Shown piece after piece: positions 47,601 to 53,824 of a stretch of DNA of 64,000 nucleotides. The stretch lies in contig CM070723.1 in the NCBI GenBank assembly GCA_036346275.1, forward strand, positions 50,484,743 to 50,548,742. Reading direction: 5' to 3'. Numbering within the stretch: the stretch's first letter is position 1; the number at the start of each line of letters is the position of its first letter. Origin of the DNA: Otatea glauca. Lineage: Eukaryota > Streptophyta > Magnoliopsida > Poales > Poaceae. A program made the position numbers and the translations under genes. The notes beneath the pieces were generated by a model that searched no databases, had not been told where the DNA came from, and saw only the letters and a program-made list of their open reading frames with translations.

Positions 47601-47908
47601 GCAGCGGTTATATTACTCAAGATGAGCTTCAAAAAGCCTGCGAGGAGTTTGGTATTGGAGATGCGCATCTGGAAGATATCATCCGAGACATTGATCAGGA
47701 CAATGTAAGTATATTTGCAGCTCATTCTGTGTTTAAAACTGAGAGCAAGGATTCCAAATATATATATATATATTTTTTGTTTCTTCAGGATGGCCGCATC
47801 GACTACAACGAATTTGTGACAATGATGCAGAAGGGAAATAATCCACTTGGGAAAAAGAGACAAGGTCAGATGAGCTTTGGTCTTAGGGAAGCGCTGAAGC
47901 TTGGCTAA
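22841..47908 (+). CDS. CPK: Calcium-dependent protein kinase (CDPK), seven exons, intact
   Basis: Ser/Thr kinase activated by calcium through a fused calmodulin-like domain. Exons: 22841-23642, 46177-46320, 46432-46584, 46692-46807, 46903-47070, 47480-47704, 47789-47908; all introns GT-AG; 575 aa. The start was chosen for MGNTC: Gly2 for N-myristoylation and Cys5 for palmitoylation, the usual CDPK membrane anchor. A Ser/Pro-rich variable domain runs to about 110. Kinase domain from about 113: GxGxxG 120-125, Lys142, Glu161, HRDLKPEN from 235, DFG 258-260, APE 282-284. The autoinhibitory junction is around 380-415. Four canonical EF loops: 427-438, 463-474, 499-510, 533-544. Every key residue is present and length is normal. 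MGNTCVGPS-type N-termini are typical of subgroup I CDPKs; the exact orthologue is not assigned. Intron 1, at KPG/E, is phase 1 and inflated by retrotransposons to 22.5 kb. Confidence 0.96.
24430..24973 (-). repeat. E1 3' LTR (544 bp)
   Basis: Reads, on the minus strand, TGTGGAATATAAGG ... AGTCGACA. The right neighbour AGAGCCC is the minus-strand end of the polypurine tract. The TATA-like CTTATATACC is at 24673-24682 (plus-strand reading). Pairs with 41446-41976. Confidence 0.85.
25411..25717 (+). CDS. Small antisense ORF of E1 with its own TATA box (73 aa)
   Basis: Function unknown. The ORF is 25496-25717 (MPRRRIRNIRRVEDPWLAEE...). It opens with basic residues, then a helical acidic/alanine stretch (EEWAHFAAAVAEM), and ends REALVEVLGRVRRGEV. 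It is antisense to gag-pol, about 520 bp inside the 3' LTR. TATAAAA at 25414-25420 lies 82 bp before the ATG, and the context CTATAAAAGGCAAACCAGCG is kept in E2, where the same ORF is preserved at 32044-32295 despite heavy decay elsewhere. Conservation of frame, TATA position and leader in two copies argues for a real element gene. Its family is not recognised; a DNA-binding or regulatory role would be guesswork. Confidence 0.6.
25900..26400 (-). repeat. Tandem array in the E1 3' region
   Basis: About six degenerate units of 75-82 bp. Each carries GGC(T/C)NNNGGCCGAGTG, a CCCATATCCGACTG block, GGATACAGCTTAGGCTC and ACTTGG(A/G)(A/G)C. It is the reverse complement of the E2 array at 31404-31960. 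It lies between the small ORF and the extra gene. Confidence 0.75.
26401..26857 (+). promoter_or_regulatory. Leader of the antisense extra gene with TATA-like motif
   Basis: Non-coding. At 26726-26742 the plus strand reads TTAAAGGTTAAACCAGCG, matching the small-ORF promoter context (TATAAAAGGCAAACCAGCG) except in the TATA itself. The extra gene begins about 120-150 bp downstream. Inference: degenerate copy of the same promoter. Confidence 0.4.
26858..27361 (+). pseudogene. E1 antisense extra gene, N-terminal part (gypsy-type transposon domain)
   Basis: Plus-strand frames encode PEMGDFTTTEEKLRSMVDDG then ILPTWPWSRRAHAGESVP; after shifts GLPL-like, LEAFLGISP and SNKCGIMSG blocks. This resembles the plant domain called putative gypsy-type transposon (Pfam Transposase_28 / plant mobile domain type), known as an extra ORF of Tat elements. 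It is cut after NPTPP-like codons by E2 at 27361 (duplicated ccttc) and continues at 33374. At least three frameshifts. Two possible starts: ATG 26858 (then a shift) or ATG 26877 (in frame with EEKLRSM). Confidence 0.65.
27362..27893 (+). repeat. E2 5' LTR
   Basis: Ends AAAAGTCGACA. TATA-like GTATATAAGG at 27641-27650. Immediately followed by the primer site. Confidence 0.88.
27894..27914 (+). other. E2 primer-binding site
   Basis: GTTGGCGCGCCAGGTAGGGG directly after the LTR; the same site occurs in antisense next to the E1 (41426-41445) and E3 (44746-44762) 5' LTRs. This site is typical of Tat elements of the RIRE2/cinful kind; the priming tRNA was not determined. Confidence 0.75.
27943..28854 (+). 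pseudogene. E2 gag, N-terminal half
   Basis: Start ATG 27943 (MAAIGGFIATFISGQAFHFG) matches the E1 gag start (MATIGGITVTFVSGQAFRFG at 41396). The region is Arg/Asp-rich at 28540-28680, with stops and frameshifts. The last gag codons are MVDGFNP at about 28830-28850, after which RNase H codons follow at once: gag C-terminus, protease and RT are gone. Confidence 0.8.
28855..29150 (+). pseudogene. E2 RNase H fragment
   Basis: RLRYVLQILFPASNNPAEYEALIHGL carries the second acidic residue; RGDSMLVINQVQKEW the third Asp; DNEAADELAKMG the last. The first catalytic block (FDGS) was lost in the deletion. One frameshift near 29060. Confidence 0.82.
29151..30560 (+). pseudogene. E2 integrase
   Basis: HHCC domain (HSGVCGNHAA ... 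CKDVDS-like, the CxxC damaged), core Asp in the lost or shifted segment near 29650, second Asp in TDNGTQFRSG, Glu in SNGQVERANG, and a C-terminal chromo-less part to about 30480 (YHGRNVRSRAFSKGDLVLRK). Frames change at about 29600-29720 and 30000-30110. Ends near 30480. Confidence 0.82.
30750..31160 (-). pseudogene. E2 antisense extra gene, C-terminal part only
   Basis: Minus-strand frame matching the end of the E1 extra gene: SLHPEGERPLSRAQVINQL and VQDTSLSVVETLDL; the intron acceptor region lies near 31130. Upstream (N-terminal) exons are absent; the array begins instead. Tail-to-tail with integrase as in E1. Confidence 0.72.
31250..31960 (+). repeat. Tandem array in the E2 3' region
   Basis: Units start GATATGTCCCAAGTC-like at 31404, 31479, 31559, 31638, about 31714, about 31793, about 31866 and about 31947, so the period is 73-81 bp. 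Conserved parts: CCGTATCCTACAC, CGGGTATCACTCG and CCAAGAGCCACGT. More diverged units lie at 31250-31400. The first four are very alike, which suggests recent amplification. Confidence 0.85.
32044..32380 (-). CDS. Small antisense ORF of E2 with TATA box (83 aa)
   Basis: ORF 32044-32295 on the minus strand (MRRGRRRNVRNVRDPRLAEE...), homologous to the E1 copy: same basic start, AEEWA core and LVE(A/V)LGRVRRG end; it has lost the E1 stop and runs ten codons further. TATAAAA (minus strand) at 32372-32378, 83 bp before the ATG, versus 82 bp in E1. Both leaders end CTTCATG or CTTCTTCATG. Function unknown. Confidence 0.6.
32838..33368 (+). repeat. E2 3' LTR
   Basis: Preceded by the polypurine tract CACTCGGGGGCTAC (32824-32837) and starting TGTGGAATATA. 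Ends GTCGACA before the target duplication. Confidence 0.9.
33374..35463 (+). pseudogene. E1 antisense extra gene, remainder: spliced, coiled-coil C-terminus
   Basis: Continues the gene cut by E2. The first block (FGGRRPKAYLSWM ... GLTGVGLTLHFVARRIQPLKERVH) is the rest of the gypsy-type transposon domain. Four GT-AG introns can be placed: 33727-33792, 34575-34652, 34864-34936, 35021-35083. Joining the flanking exons restores homologous reading (PPPE|DRVAFFSDAP; AAR|KMGERFEKK). The second exon, to 34574, has a frameshift near 33900. The last exons give a coiled coil rich in E/K/L (ERIEALEASCAELQESSES) and end VKDTSLSIVETLDL, TGA. E2 keeps the same C-terminus on its minus strand. Tail-to-tail with pol, whose end is at about 35700. 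Role in the element's life cycle is unknown. Confidence 0.65.
35464..36350 (-). pseudogene. E1 integrase C-terminal part
   Basis: From right: IITDNGTQFRGG-type block (second catalytic Asp, about 36320-36350), damaged SNG block, then the C-terminal region with YHGRNARSRAFSKE at about 35880-35930, ending near 35700. Several shifts. 35464-35700 is a short spacer between convergent pol and extra gene. Confidence 0.75.
36351..36897 (-). pseudogene. E1 integrase N-terminal part
   Basis: The HHCC zinc domain is intact (HLGVCGNHAASS ... CEGCQFFAR), then PFAVWGLDMVGPL with the first catalytic Asp and FVAVDKFTKLVGAKPV. The frame is open for 179 codons and stops just before TDNG. Best preserved part of E1. 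Confidence 0.88.
37150..37756 (-). pseudogene. E1 RNase H domain
   Basis: MYFDGSLMLSGAGAVIVLISP gives the first Asp; NNAAEYEALIHGL the Glu; GDSMLVVNQVQKE the third Asp, followed by TGA where E2 has Trp (QKEWSRIED). The last block (DNEAADELAKMG) is at about 37045-37085 in the next frame. The upstream connection domain (YSRKIQHPAYF-like) is at 37600-37756. Confidence 0.85.
37757..38640 (-). pseudogene. E1 reverse transcriptase
   Basis: Blocks in order: VCADYTDLNKACPKDPFGLPRID, a stop near 38467, SFLDAYSGYHQI (first catalytic Asp), TPFGAFCYTTMAFGFKNAGATYQR, and VEAYVDNVVVKTW. The catalytic YVDD is YVDN here (GAC AAC), so the third Asp is lost. Thumb/connection follows (PEKCVFGVSSGKLFGFIIS). Dead on two counts. 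Confidence 0.9.
38641..39105 (-). pseudogene. E1 protease-RT linker
   Basis: Decayed minus-strand frames of the linker and RT fingers (VIEHSLV-type and ANQAKASRF-like fragments). No intact motif; assigned by position. Confidence 0.5.
39106..39507 (-). pseudogene. E1 protease
   Basis: Minus-strand VPIDGSGPNVLFSKTFNDMNI (catalytic D-G-S-G block; the usual Tat motif is IDGGSGLN, so one Gly is missing), then ELRPSTH, and in a second frame TKDNYRTEYINFEVADFETA with LGKTGLARFMAIP. One frameshift between the two blocks. Confidence 0.78.
39508..40670 (-). pseudogene. E1 gag, middle and C-terminal parts
   Basis: Minus-strand blocks: GMAEGFNPKGIVKFDASEIR (40360-40400), DAEDFIRRFMREEHHRG (about 40095-40110), and HPKGKHAAKDCFTLKYFARDI (about 39700-39770), a degenerate His/Cys motif near the gag end. 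At least three frameshifts. Confidence 0.75.
40671..41396 (-). pseudogene. E1 gag N-terminal part
   Basis: Open for 242 codons from Met at 41396 (MATIGGITVTFVSG). It matches E2 gag at 27943 and E3 remnant codons at 44170-44720. Basic and acidic low-complexity tail (ARRQERDEEE) at 40671-40700. The ORF also opens upstream of this Met through the leader, but the shared MA(T/A)IGG start fixes the choice. Confidence 0.82.
41446..41976 (-). repeat. E1 5' LTR (531 bp)
   Basis: Minus-strand TGTGGAATATAAGG ... TCGACA; primer site at 41426-41445 (minus strand). Right flank is original intron sequence starting ttgctcatg. Confidence 0.87.
42327..42866 (-). repeat. E3 3' LTR
   Basis: Begins TGTCGAC on the plus strand; ends TATTCCACA before AGAGCCCCCGAG, the minus-strand polypurine tract. 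Confidence 0.88.
42867..43740 (-). other. E3 3' untranslated region
   Basis: Polypurine tract, then non-coding sequence with CCGAGTGG-type words and an AT-rich end. No antisense small ORF or extra gene is recognised here, unlike E1 and E2. Confidence 0.6.
43755..44165 (-). repeat. GC-rich minisatellite in E3
   Basis: About ten units of 33-42 bp built on GTGGCTCGTGGCCGTC plus GGTGGCGC(T/C)(T/C)CGGCGC. It sits inside the gag-like frame: in one minus-strand frame the units read DGHEPR and ATSHA variants. The long open frames on both strands here come from the composition. Confidence 0.85.
44166..44745 (-). pseudogene. E3 gag N-terminal remnant
   Basis: Minus-strand codons correspond to the E1 gag start region. 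Broken pieces include FDLVSKPIGVARNCCDLRGVFAIEE, QRQQEEQEAA and QMDPMIASDGSGPIVA, parallel to E1 (KPIGFAGSYYDLRGIFAIEE, LDPMIAAD). Single-base deletions are unusually frequent compared with E1. Confidence 0.72.
44763..45302 (-). repeat. E3 5' LTR
   Basis: The LTR end next to the primer site is CGCCGAC instead of TGTCGAC (plus-strand reading). Short deletions relative to the 3' LTR (TTTATGGGTAGG versus TTTATGGGGTAGG). Confidence 0.86.
46177..47908 (+). CDS. CPK: CDPK exons 2-7 (activation loop to C-terminus)
   Basis: Six compact exons. Exon 2 (46177-46320) carries the activation segment and APE. Exon 3 (46432-46584) carries the kinase C-lobe. Exon 4 (46692-46807) has HPWI and the junction start. 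Exon 5 (46903-47070) has EF1. Exon 6 (47480-47704) has EF2, EF3 and half of EF4. Exon 7 (47789-47908) has the rest of EF4, the tail and stop TAA. Phases are 1,1,1,0,0,0 and all join without shift. The residue after PPFW is Asp (WDESEQ) where many CDPKs have Ala. Confidence 0.95.
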
Positions 47909-48430
47909 TGGTAACTGGTGTCCTTGTCTTTTTATGGTTATGTTAGTGGTCCACTTTAAGTTGACTTACTGCTCATCGGATTGATCTTTTCTTTTCTGTC
48001 CTCAATCCATCCTTTTGTTTTCTGTGATGCAGCCATTGGTGGGCTAATGGTAGCGTTCCTAGAGGGTCCCTCCCCCTACGCTCCTGGTTTTCGGCATTCC
48101 TAGTTCGAGCGAGCCAAGGCAGATTTGCTACACGATGAACAGAGAGAGATACTTTGATGGTTCGGTTTGAGTTGCTCAGAAGGGACTCGCCCTGCTTGTA
48201 AATTTGCCTGTATCTAGTTTTGGCATTTCGAGTGATAAGAGTGAGTAGCCTGAATTTTGGGGAACTGCATGTGAGCATGGATCAGAATGCCGAGATTGTC
48301 TTCAGTGACAATGTGACTGAAAAAATGGAGGAACGGTATTTAGTGAAGCACTTTGTATGTTCATCGATCACTAACATAACGGAAGCTAAAGTGTACTAAC
48401 CGAATGAAATAGAAACTCCTGTGCTTGCTT
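47909..48430 (+). other. CDPK 3' untranslated region, possibly spliced
   Basis: The stop codon is followed by TAATG|GTAACTGG, and GTGATGCAG|CCATTGG lies at 48032, so an intron at 47911-48032 is plausible. AT-rich to about 48430. No clear AATAAA signal. Confidence 0.45.
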
Positions 48431-50597
48431 GTCTCCAGTACCCTGGGGGTCCCTCATCTATTCTGACGACGTCAGCCACTGCGGCGTTTAGTCCTTGGCT
48501 GGGCTAGTGGGCTGGGCCGCCTCCCACGCTGGCACGGCAAGCGGTTCTCCTTCCCGTTATCTTTCGGGATTTACTAACCCCGATACATACCACGGGAAGG
48601 TAAGATGGCGTAACATCGTTAAATAATACATTTAAAAATTATAATATATATGTGTAACAAAATATGGGGGAAGAAATCAAATATTCTCAAAACAATTGGG
48701 AAATTATGAAAATTCTCACTAAAAATGGATAAAAACCACAAGTTCGTAATTGAGGTGCGCTTTAAAACTAGTTCAAGGTATTCGAATCAAATAAATCTGT
48801 GGTGTTACAATGTTGCAACATTTGAAAAAAATAGTGACAACATTTAAAAATGATTGTTGCGATATTTTGCAACAATTGGGGGGACAAAAGAATTCAATCC
48901 CCACAACAAATTCACAGCACAACATTTCAAAAGGAAAAATCACATCACAACGCAACGCAACAACAAGTTGATACGTGGGCAGCAAAATCTCAGCCTGGCT
49001 GCCACAAAACTCAATCGCAACAATTAAGGGTGCAACAAAATTGCAACAAATTGAGCGTACACCTGCAACAAATCCTACCCATAGGAGGCACAATGGACGA
49101 CGGCGAGTAGCAGAGATCATCATCGGAGGAGGTTTGTCATGGAACTGGTGAGAAGTCTACAACGGTGAGTCGAGGGAGGAGTTCTTCGCACCAAGCTCCA
49201 ACGACAAGTCCAATGAGCTCCAACCAACCTCGAAAAGGGAGACTTGCATGCAAGCTCCATCAACGACAGATGGCCTCCCTCAAGCACAATTGCATGATAT
49301 GTGTGTATGGGAGAGAGACACACAGAGAGAAAGAGAGAGTAGGCCTACAGAAGGAGTAGGGAGGCATAGCGAGGTATAGCCAACCACAACCATGTGTACC
49401 AAGTGAGAGATGGAGGGAGAGTGAGAGGATGGAGGAGACAAGATAGAAGAGAAAGCTTCAGTTGCTTAGGTGAAGTAGATTACTAGGAGGAGGAGAAGTA
49501 AAAAGGCATCACGTGGGTGGGGAGGCCTCTAAAGCTTTTGTCGGTGGAAGGAGTTGTGTGCGTGAAACGTCCGGAGAACGATCTGTGTCGGACATCCGGA
49601 AAGAAGCATTACCGTAATCTTTATATCCTCCTCCCAATCATGTCTTGTCCACTCAGGCACCTAGCCATCCCTTACGCTGCCGATGTTAGTGGCAATAGGT
49701 GATGCTTGGTCATAGTTGCTTGTTAAGTACGGGGTAAGAATGCTTTGCCAAATACTTTATAAGAATGCTTTACCAAATACTTTTGAAGCAGTGCTTCAAT
49801 GCTTTTCTTCTCAATGCAAGTTGCATAAATTTTAAAGCAAGCGAAAAGGTAAGTAATCATCATTTACCATTCATTCATGTTTTAATATTTGTGCAACTGT
49901 CAAAAAGAAGAGTATGGAAGCACCTCTCGTACTTTTGTCAATGAGGACGAAAGGAAGTGGGTTCATCTAGTAGATTGAGAAGAAGTTCACGTAACACCCT
50001 AAACTTTGTTCGAAAATCCATCCAACACCTTGAACTTTGAAACCAAACATTTAACCCCCCTCCCCTGAACTTTGTAATCCATTTCAAATAGTATCCTAAC
50101 CCAATTTTGCAAGATAATATTGCCCGCATGGTGAGATGAGTGGTCTATTTTGCCACGTAGAATGACAAGTGAGGCCCACAAGGGCTTCTCCCCAACAAGT
50201 TCCCCATTGTGCTTCCATGACCACTGCCCCTGTAGCTCCCTTTCTCTCTATTTCGATTTAGAGGAGAAGCTCCCATGGGACCCACCTGTTATTCAGCTAA
50301 ACTTGGTCTGCCTGTCATCCTACATGGCAAAACTACCCACGTATTGTGTCATGAGAGTAATACCACCATGGAAAACCATGTTATGGTGTTATTTGAACCG
50401 GATTGCAGTGTTCGGAGGATCGAATATCTAGTTTCATAGTTCGGAATGCTAGACGGATTTTCAAGCAAAGTAAAGTGTGTTGTAGATTGTAGCTAGATTC
50501 TATTTGGCTCATGCAAGACGAACAATCTCTAATGTCAAATCTCAGATCAGATTGTTAGATCCTGGTTAATCTTCTCCTATATCTTCAAGAATTACGG
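48431..50597. other. Intergenic region without a recognised gene
   Basis: Contains a stretch rich in GCAACA/ACAAC words (48800-49090), purine-rich sequence (49300-49500), a short direct repeat (AAGAATGCTTT(G/A)CCAAATAC, 49738-49790), and at 49990-50060 a TAACACCCTAAACTTTG-type repetitive motif common in grass DNA. Open frames here are short, without family resemblance. Confidence 0.5.
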
Positions 50598-52437
50598 TCG
50601 GCGTGCGGTGTTTTTATGTTCAAGATGTCTTGGCTATTTCTTTTTCAAGTATAATATCTTCGTTGTTTTTTCCCAAATCTGAGAGGGAACATTTTAGAAC
50701 TTTAAATATTGGGGGCCATCTCATGAAAAAATCATGTATGTTGAGCGTTTTTAGTTTCTCTTTTTTTACTTCAATTTTCACGTGGATGAATAACGAGCTA
50801 CGAACATCCATTAGTATGTCCAAGCAATCTAACCATTGTCCAGAATCGACAAAACTTGGTTCTGTTTCTCTAAGGAAGCCCACAAGCTTCAAGGTTTTTC
50901 TAAACCTTAAGAAGCTTGAATTAGTAGACGTGAATATTGCTGATGAATAACTTCAACTTGTGTCGTCCAACTGCAATGTTTTGGAGCTTCTTGGAATTTC
51001 TTTGTCAAATGCTTACAAGACTACGGACACTTCATCCTTCAAACCACCTTAAGCGCTTGCAAGTCCGTCGCTGCCCCTTGCTTCAAGAGATAGGGTTAAA
51101 TTTTGGCCTGAAAACACTTGAATAAGGAGGTCCGTTGATACCGTTAGCACCTCCTGGAACATTGACAAATGTATGCATAATGTCATCAGATATTTGCTCT
51201 GCCCTTGTATGTATCTTCACTTAATTGCCCAGTACTCAGCCTCATGTCGAGATGCTGACTGTAAAATGTGAAGAACTTGAGGTTTGGGCTACATATACTT
51301 TATTAGATTTCCTATATACATATGTGCATCCCTATTTTAGATTGATTGGAGTCATGTTTTTCACTTTGTTTCTTTGTGTGTATTAGAGAGCTAATTTACC
51401 GGACAAGCCTCTCAAATTTATTTATCTAAGGCATCTGAGATTGGAATTAACCTTTTTCTCCCGGACAAAAAGGGAGACCGATATACTTGACTTTGCCCGC
51501 CTCTTGGAGGCTGAATCTTTCATGGAAAAGCTTGAATTTCATGTAAGTTTGTCATTTCAAGTCTTAATATTTATCATACATACTAACTGATCTTCAGCAA
51601 TGCGGGTACGTCTACATCCATAGTTAACTGTATTATGCTGTTGTAACAAATAAGGCCATCGTTATGAACAAATCAGTAGCCTGGAAACCGTAATTCCCTA
51701 TTTCTCGAGCCATTGAGTCAATGCTTGGAATGTAGTACAATGTTACATACAGTCTGATGACCATATTAATTAGAGAGACTTTTTTCCATCTTGGGAGATA
51801 CTAAAATTTACATTGAGGTAATACCAAGAGATCCATCCTTTAAATTTTTGGTATCTCTTAGTACTACCCTAATGTAAATTTTATTACCTCCTAAAGATGG
51901 TAAAAAATCTCTAAATCAAATTGTCAATGTTTGTACAGTACAAAGAAATTATACCAAACCTCTGTGTGTTTGTGTGTGTGTTTTGTTGAGTGGCGCATGT
52001 AGAGTACTCATATTTGCCACTTTTGCAGATGTGGATGGACTGTGATCATATATGGGATCGCAACTCACAAGCGCCATGGTGAGCTAAGGAGCCTTCACAC
52101 TCTCATTCCCATCTCAAGTTGATCGATATTACGGGGTTTTATGACCAGAAAAGATCAACTGGAGTTGGCACTTCATAATCTGAGGAATTCTACTGTGCTC
52201 GAGGGAGTGAAAATAGATCCAAAACCGATGGTAGCTGATGAATATCATCTTCGTCATCAAAAGACGGATTATCTTTTTTAGATGGCTATAGAGTCGCCAA
52301 GAAATTAATATATTCTCAAAGAAGACCACCGTGGTGTTGTCGATGCTGTCAAAGTTTGGCGTAGGGATGTCGAAAATGTTGCGGCTTACAAGCTAATCGA
52401 TCCACTTTGGATTGCGCTCCTGTCCCAACCTAAATAA
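50598..52437 (+). pseudogene. F-box/LRR-type (FBD-like) gene, decayed
   Basis: The plus strand keeps pieces of a plant F-box-type protein's LRR and C-terminal part. 50603-50950 holds NLKKLELVDVNIADE then a TAA. A shifted frame, 50950-51125, gives NHLKRLQVRRCPLLQEIGLNF. 51235-51290 and 51388-51543 give PHVEMLTVKCEELE and ANLPDKPLKFIYLRHLRLEL ... AESFMEKLEFH followed by GTAAG. 52029-52437 gives MWMDCDH, then in other frames KDQLELALHNLRNSTVLEGVK, YRVAKK and a DVENVAAYKLIDPLW end. Intron positions (about 51128, 51290, 51544-52028) look real. No F-box is visible at the 5' end. At least four stops or shifts. Families of this type expand and decay quickly in grasses. Confidence 0.72.
51773..51911. 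mobile_element. MITE 1 (139 bp, near-perfect hairpin)
   Basis: Ends GAGAGACTTTTTTCCATC and GATGGTAAAAAATCTC, inverted. Almost the whole element folds back (ACTAAAATTTACATT against AATGTAAATTTTATTAC, and so on). Flanked by TA on both sides. It lies in the largest intron of the F-box pseudogene. Confidence 0.75.
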
Positions 52438-52666
52438 GCTGCATTTTGATCAGAGCTGATCAGACCTGCACATTGTTCTGATCTCTCTCTTTTTCTTTTT
52501 TTTGCCCCGAGAACCTGCAGTGGTCTGCTCGTCTTTGTATTAAGGAGGAGAAATACAAAGGCCAACAACAATACCACAAAACACAAAGCACAGCTGCTGC
52601 CCAACAGCCGTACTGGCTTATTGATACATTTAGATGTGCCGATTTGCTGATCTTTCTTTCTTTTTA

Positions 52667-52880
52667 GAAATTTTTTACCATCTTTAGGAGAGGTACCAAC
52701 TTTTGGTATAATTTAAAGGGTGAATGTATCAACTTTTGGTATAATTTTTATTATGTCTTAGTACTACACTTTAAACTAAGACATAATAAAAATTTAAAGG
52801 GTGAATGTATCAACTTTTGGTATCTCTTGGTACTACCTCAATTAAAATTTTGGTACCTCTTAAGGATGATAAAAAGTCTC
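52667..52880. mobile_element. MITE 2, same family with internal duplication
   Basis: Ends GAAATTTTTTACCATC and GATGATAAAAAGTCTC. The inner part repeats GGGTGAATGTATCAACTTTT twice (about 52720 and 52799). Between them is a perfect 20-bp palindromic arm pair (52743-52762 and 52775-52794) around a 12-base loop. Confidence 0.7.
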
Positions 52881-53040
52881 TTCTTTTTAGTTTCCCTGGA
52901 ATAATATTTTTTATTCCCATTATTATTTGAGTTATTTGTTATCTTAGTGTAACTAGGTATGCTCAGCTCAGCTCAGTTGTAGTAACATGTAGTAGGATGA
53001 TTTACAAATCCCCATCAAAGTAACATTTGATCAACAATTC

Positions 53041-53797
53041 AACACAGAGGAGCCGATGTGAGTATTGTTTTCTCCATCATGAGATAATCGGCAATGCTCG
53101 AATGCTATATGGTTACATTTGGGAACCGGTAGTGCCAGCGTCCACTGAGATTTGAGTGTGTTTGCACCAAGATTTGACAGGCGTGGTCAAAGTCAGCAGG
53201 ATAAAGTCGACGAACCGTAACTGATGTGTGGTTTGGAAAGACTTGGAAGATATTGGGTTACGGTAAAGATTTTAAGGAAAAACCGTCCGGATTTAGGCCA
53301 ATACGGATCATGTTTTGTAGCATGTTGTAGTAGGACACGATCGACCGATGGGTATAAAAGATGATCATAGGCAGGCGAAGAAAGCAACAATCAAATCAAT
53401 CAGCCTACATTATTTTTTGTCGACTAGGAGTAGCTTTTTGTAACTTAGATTCTCCTGTAACCCGATTTGGTCAATAAAGTCACGGATCGCCAATTGTTGA
53501 TCATGTTTTGTTACGCCAACCAAGTTCGATTTTCTATGATCTTGTTGCGCATCGCCTTTTTCAGAGTCAATACACCTTTATCCTCTTATTAGCCTTAATC
53601 AGCTAATTAGACTTACCGTTACCTTTAATCTGATCGGTGATTAGATCTGAGCCGATTGTTCTATTAAATCGACTTTGAACGAATTTTATATTTTTCTTAC
53701 TAATTGCAGGATCAAATCGGTTGGCACGCCTTGAATCCGGTGTTCGTTTTGTGTGTTGTGGCCATAAACCCTACCTCAAGTTTTTGGCGTCAATACA
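53041..53797 (+). mobile_element. GypB 5' LTR (5' boundary uncertain)
   Basis: TATA box GGTATAAAAG at 53350-53359, polyadenylation-type TCAATAAAG at 53472-53480, and end AATACA at 53797 followed three bases later by the primer site TTGGCACGCCCGGTGG (53801 onward), typical of another group of grass Ty3/gypsy elements. The left end was not fixed; no target duplication can be tested. Confidence 0.6.
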
Positions 53798-53800
53798 CTC

Positions 53801-53819
53801 TTGGCACGCCCGGTGGAAC
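53801..53819 (+). other. GypB primer-binding site
   Basis: TTGGCACGCCCGGTGGAAC directly downstream of the LTR end; six bases before the gag start. Confidence 0.65.
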
Positions 53820-53824
53820 CTAAG

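Noticed and set aside
47755..47775. TA microsatellite in CDPK intron 6
   Set aside because: Simple repeat next to the polypyrimidine tract; no further significance.
48800..49090. 116-codon minus-strand frame in CAACA-rich sequence
   Set aside because: Cys/Ile/Val-rich translation arises from repeated GTTGC/GCAAC words; no family resemblance.
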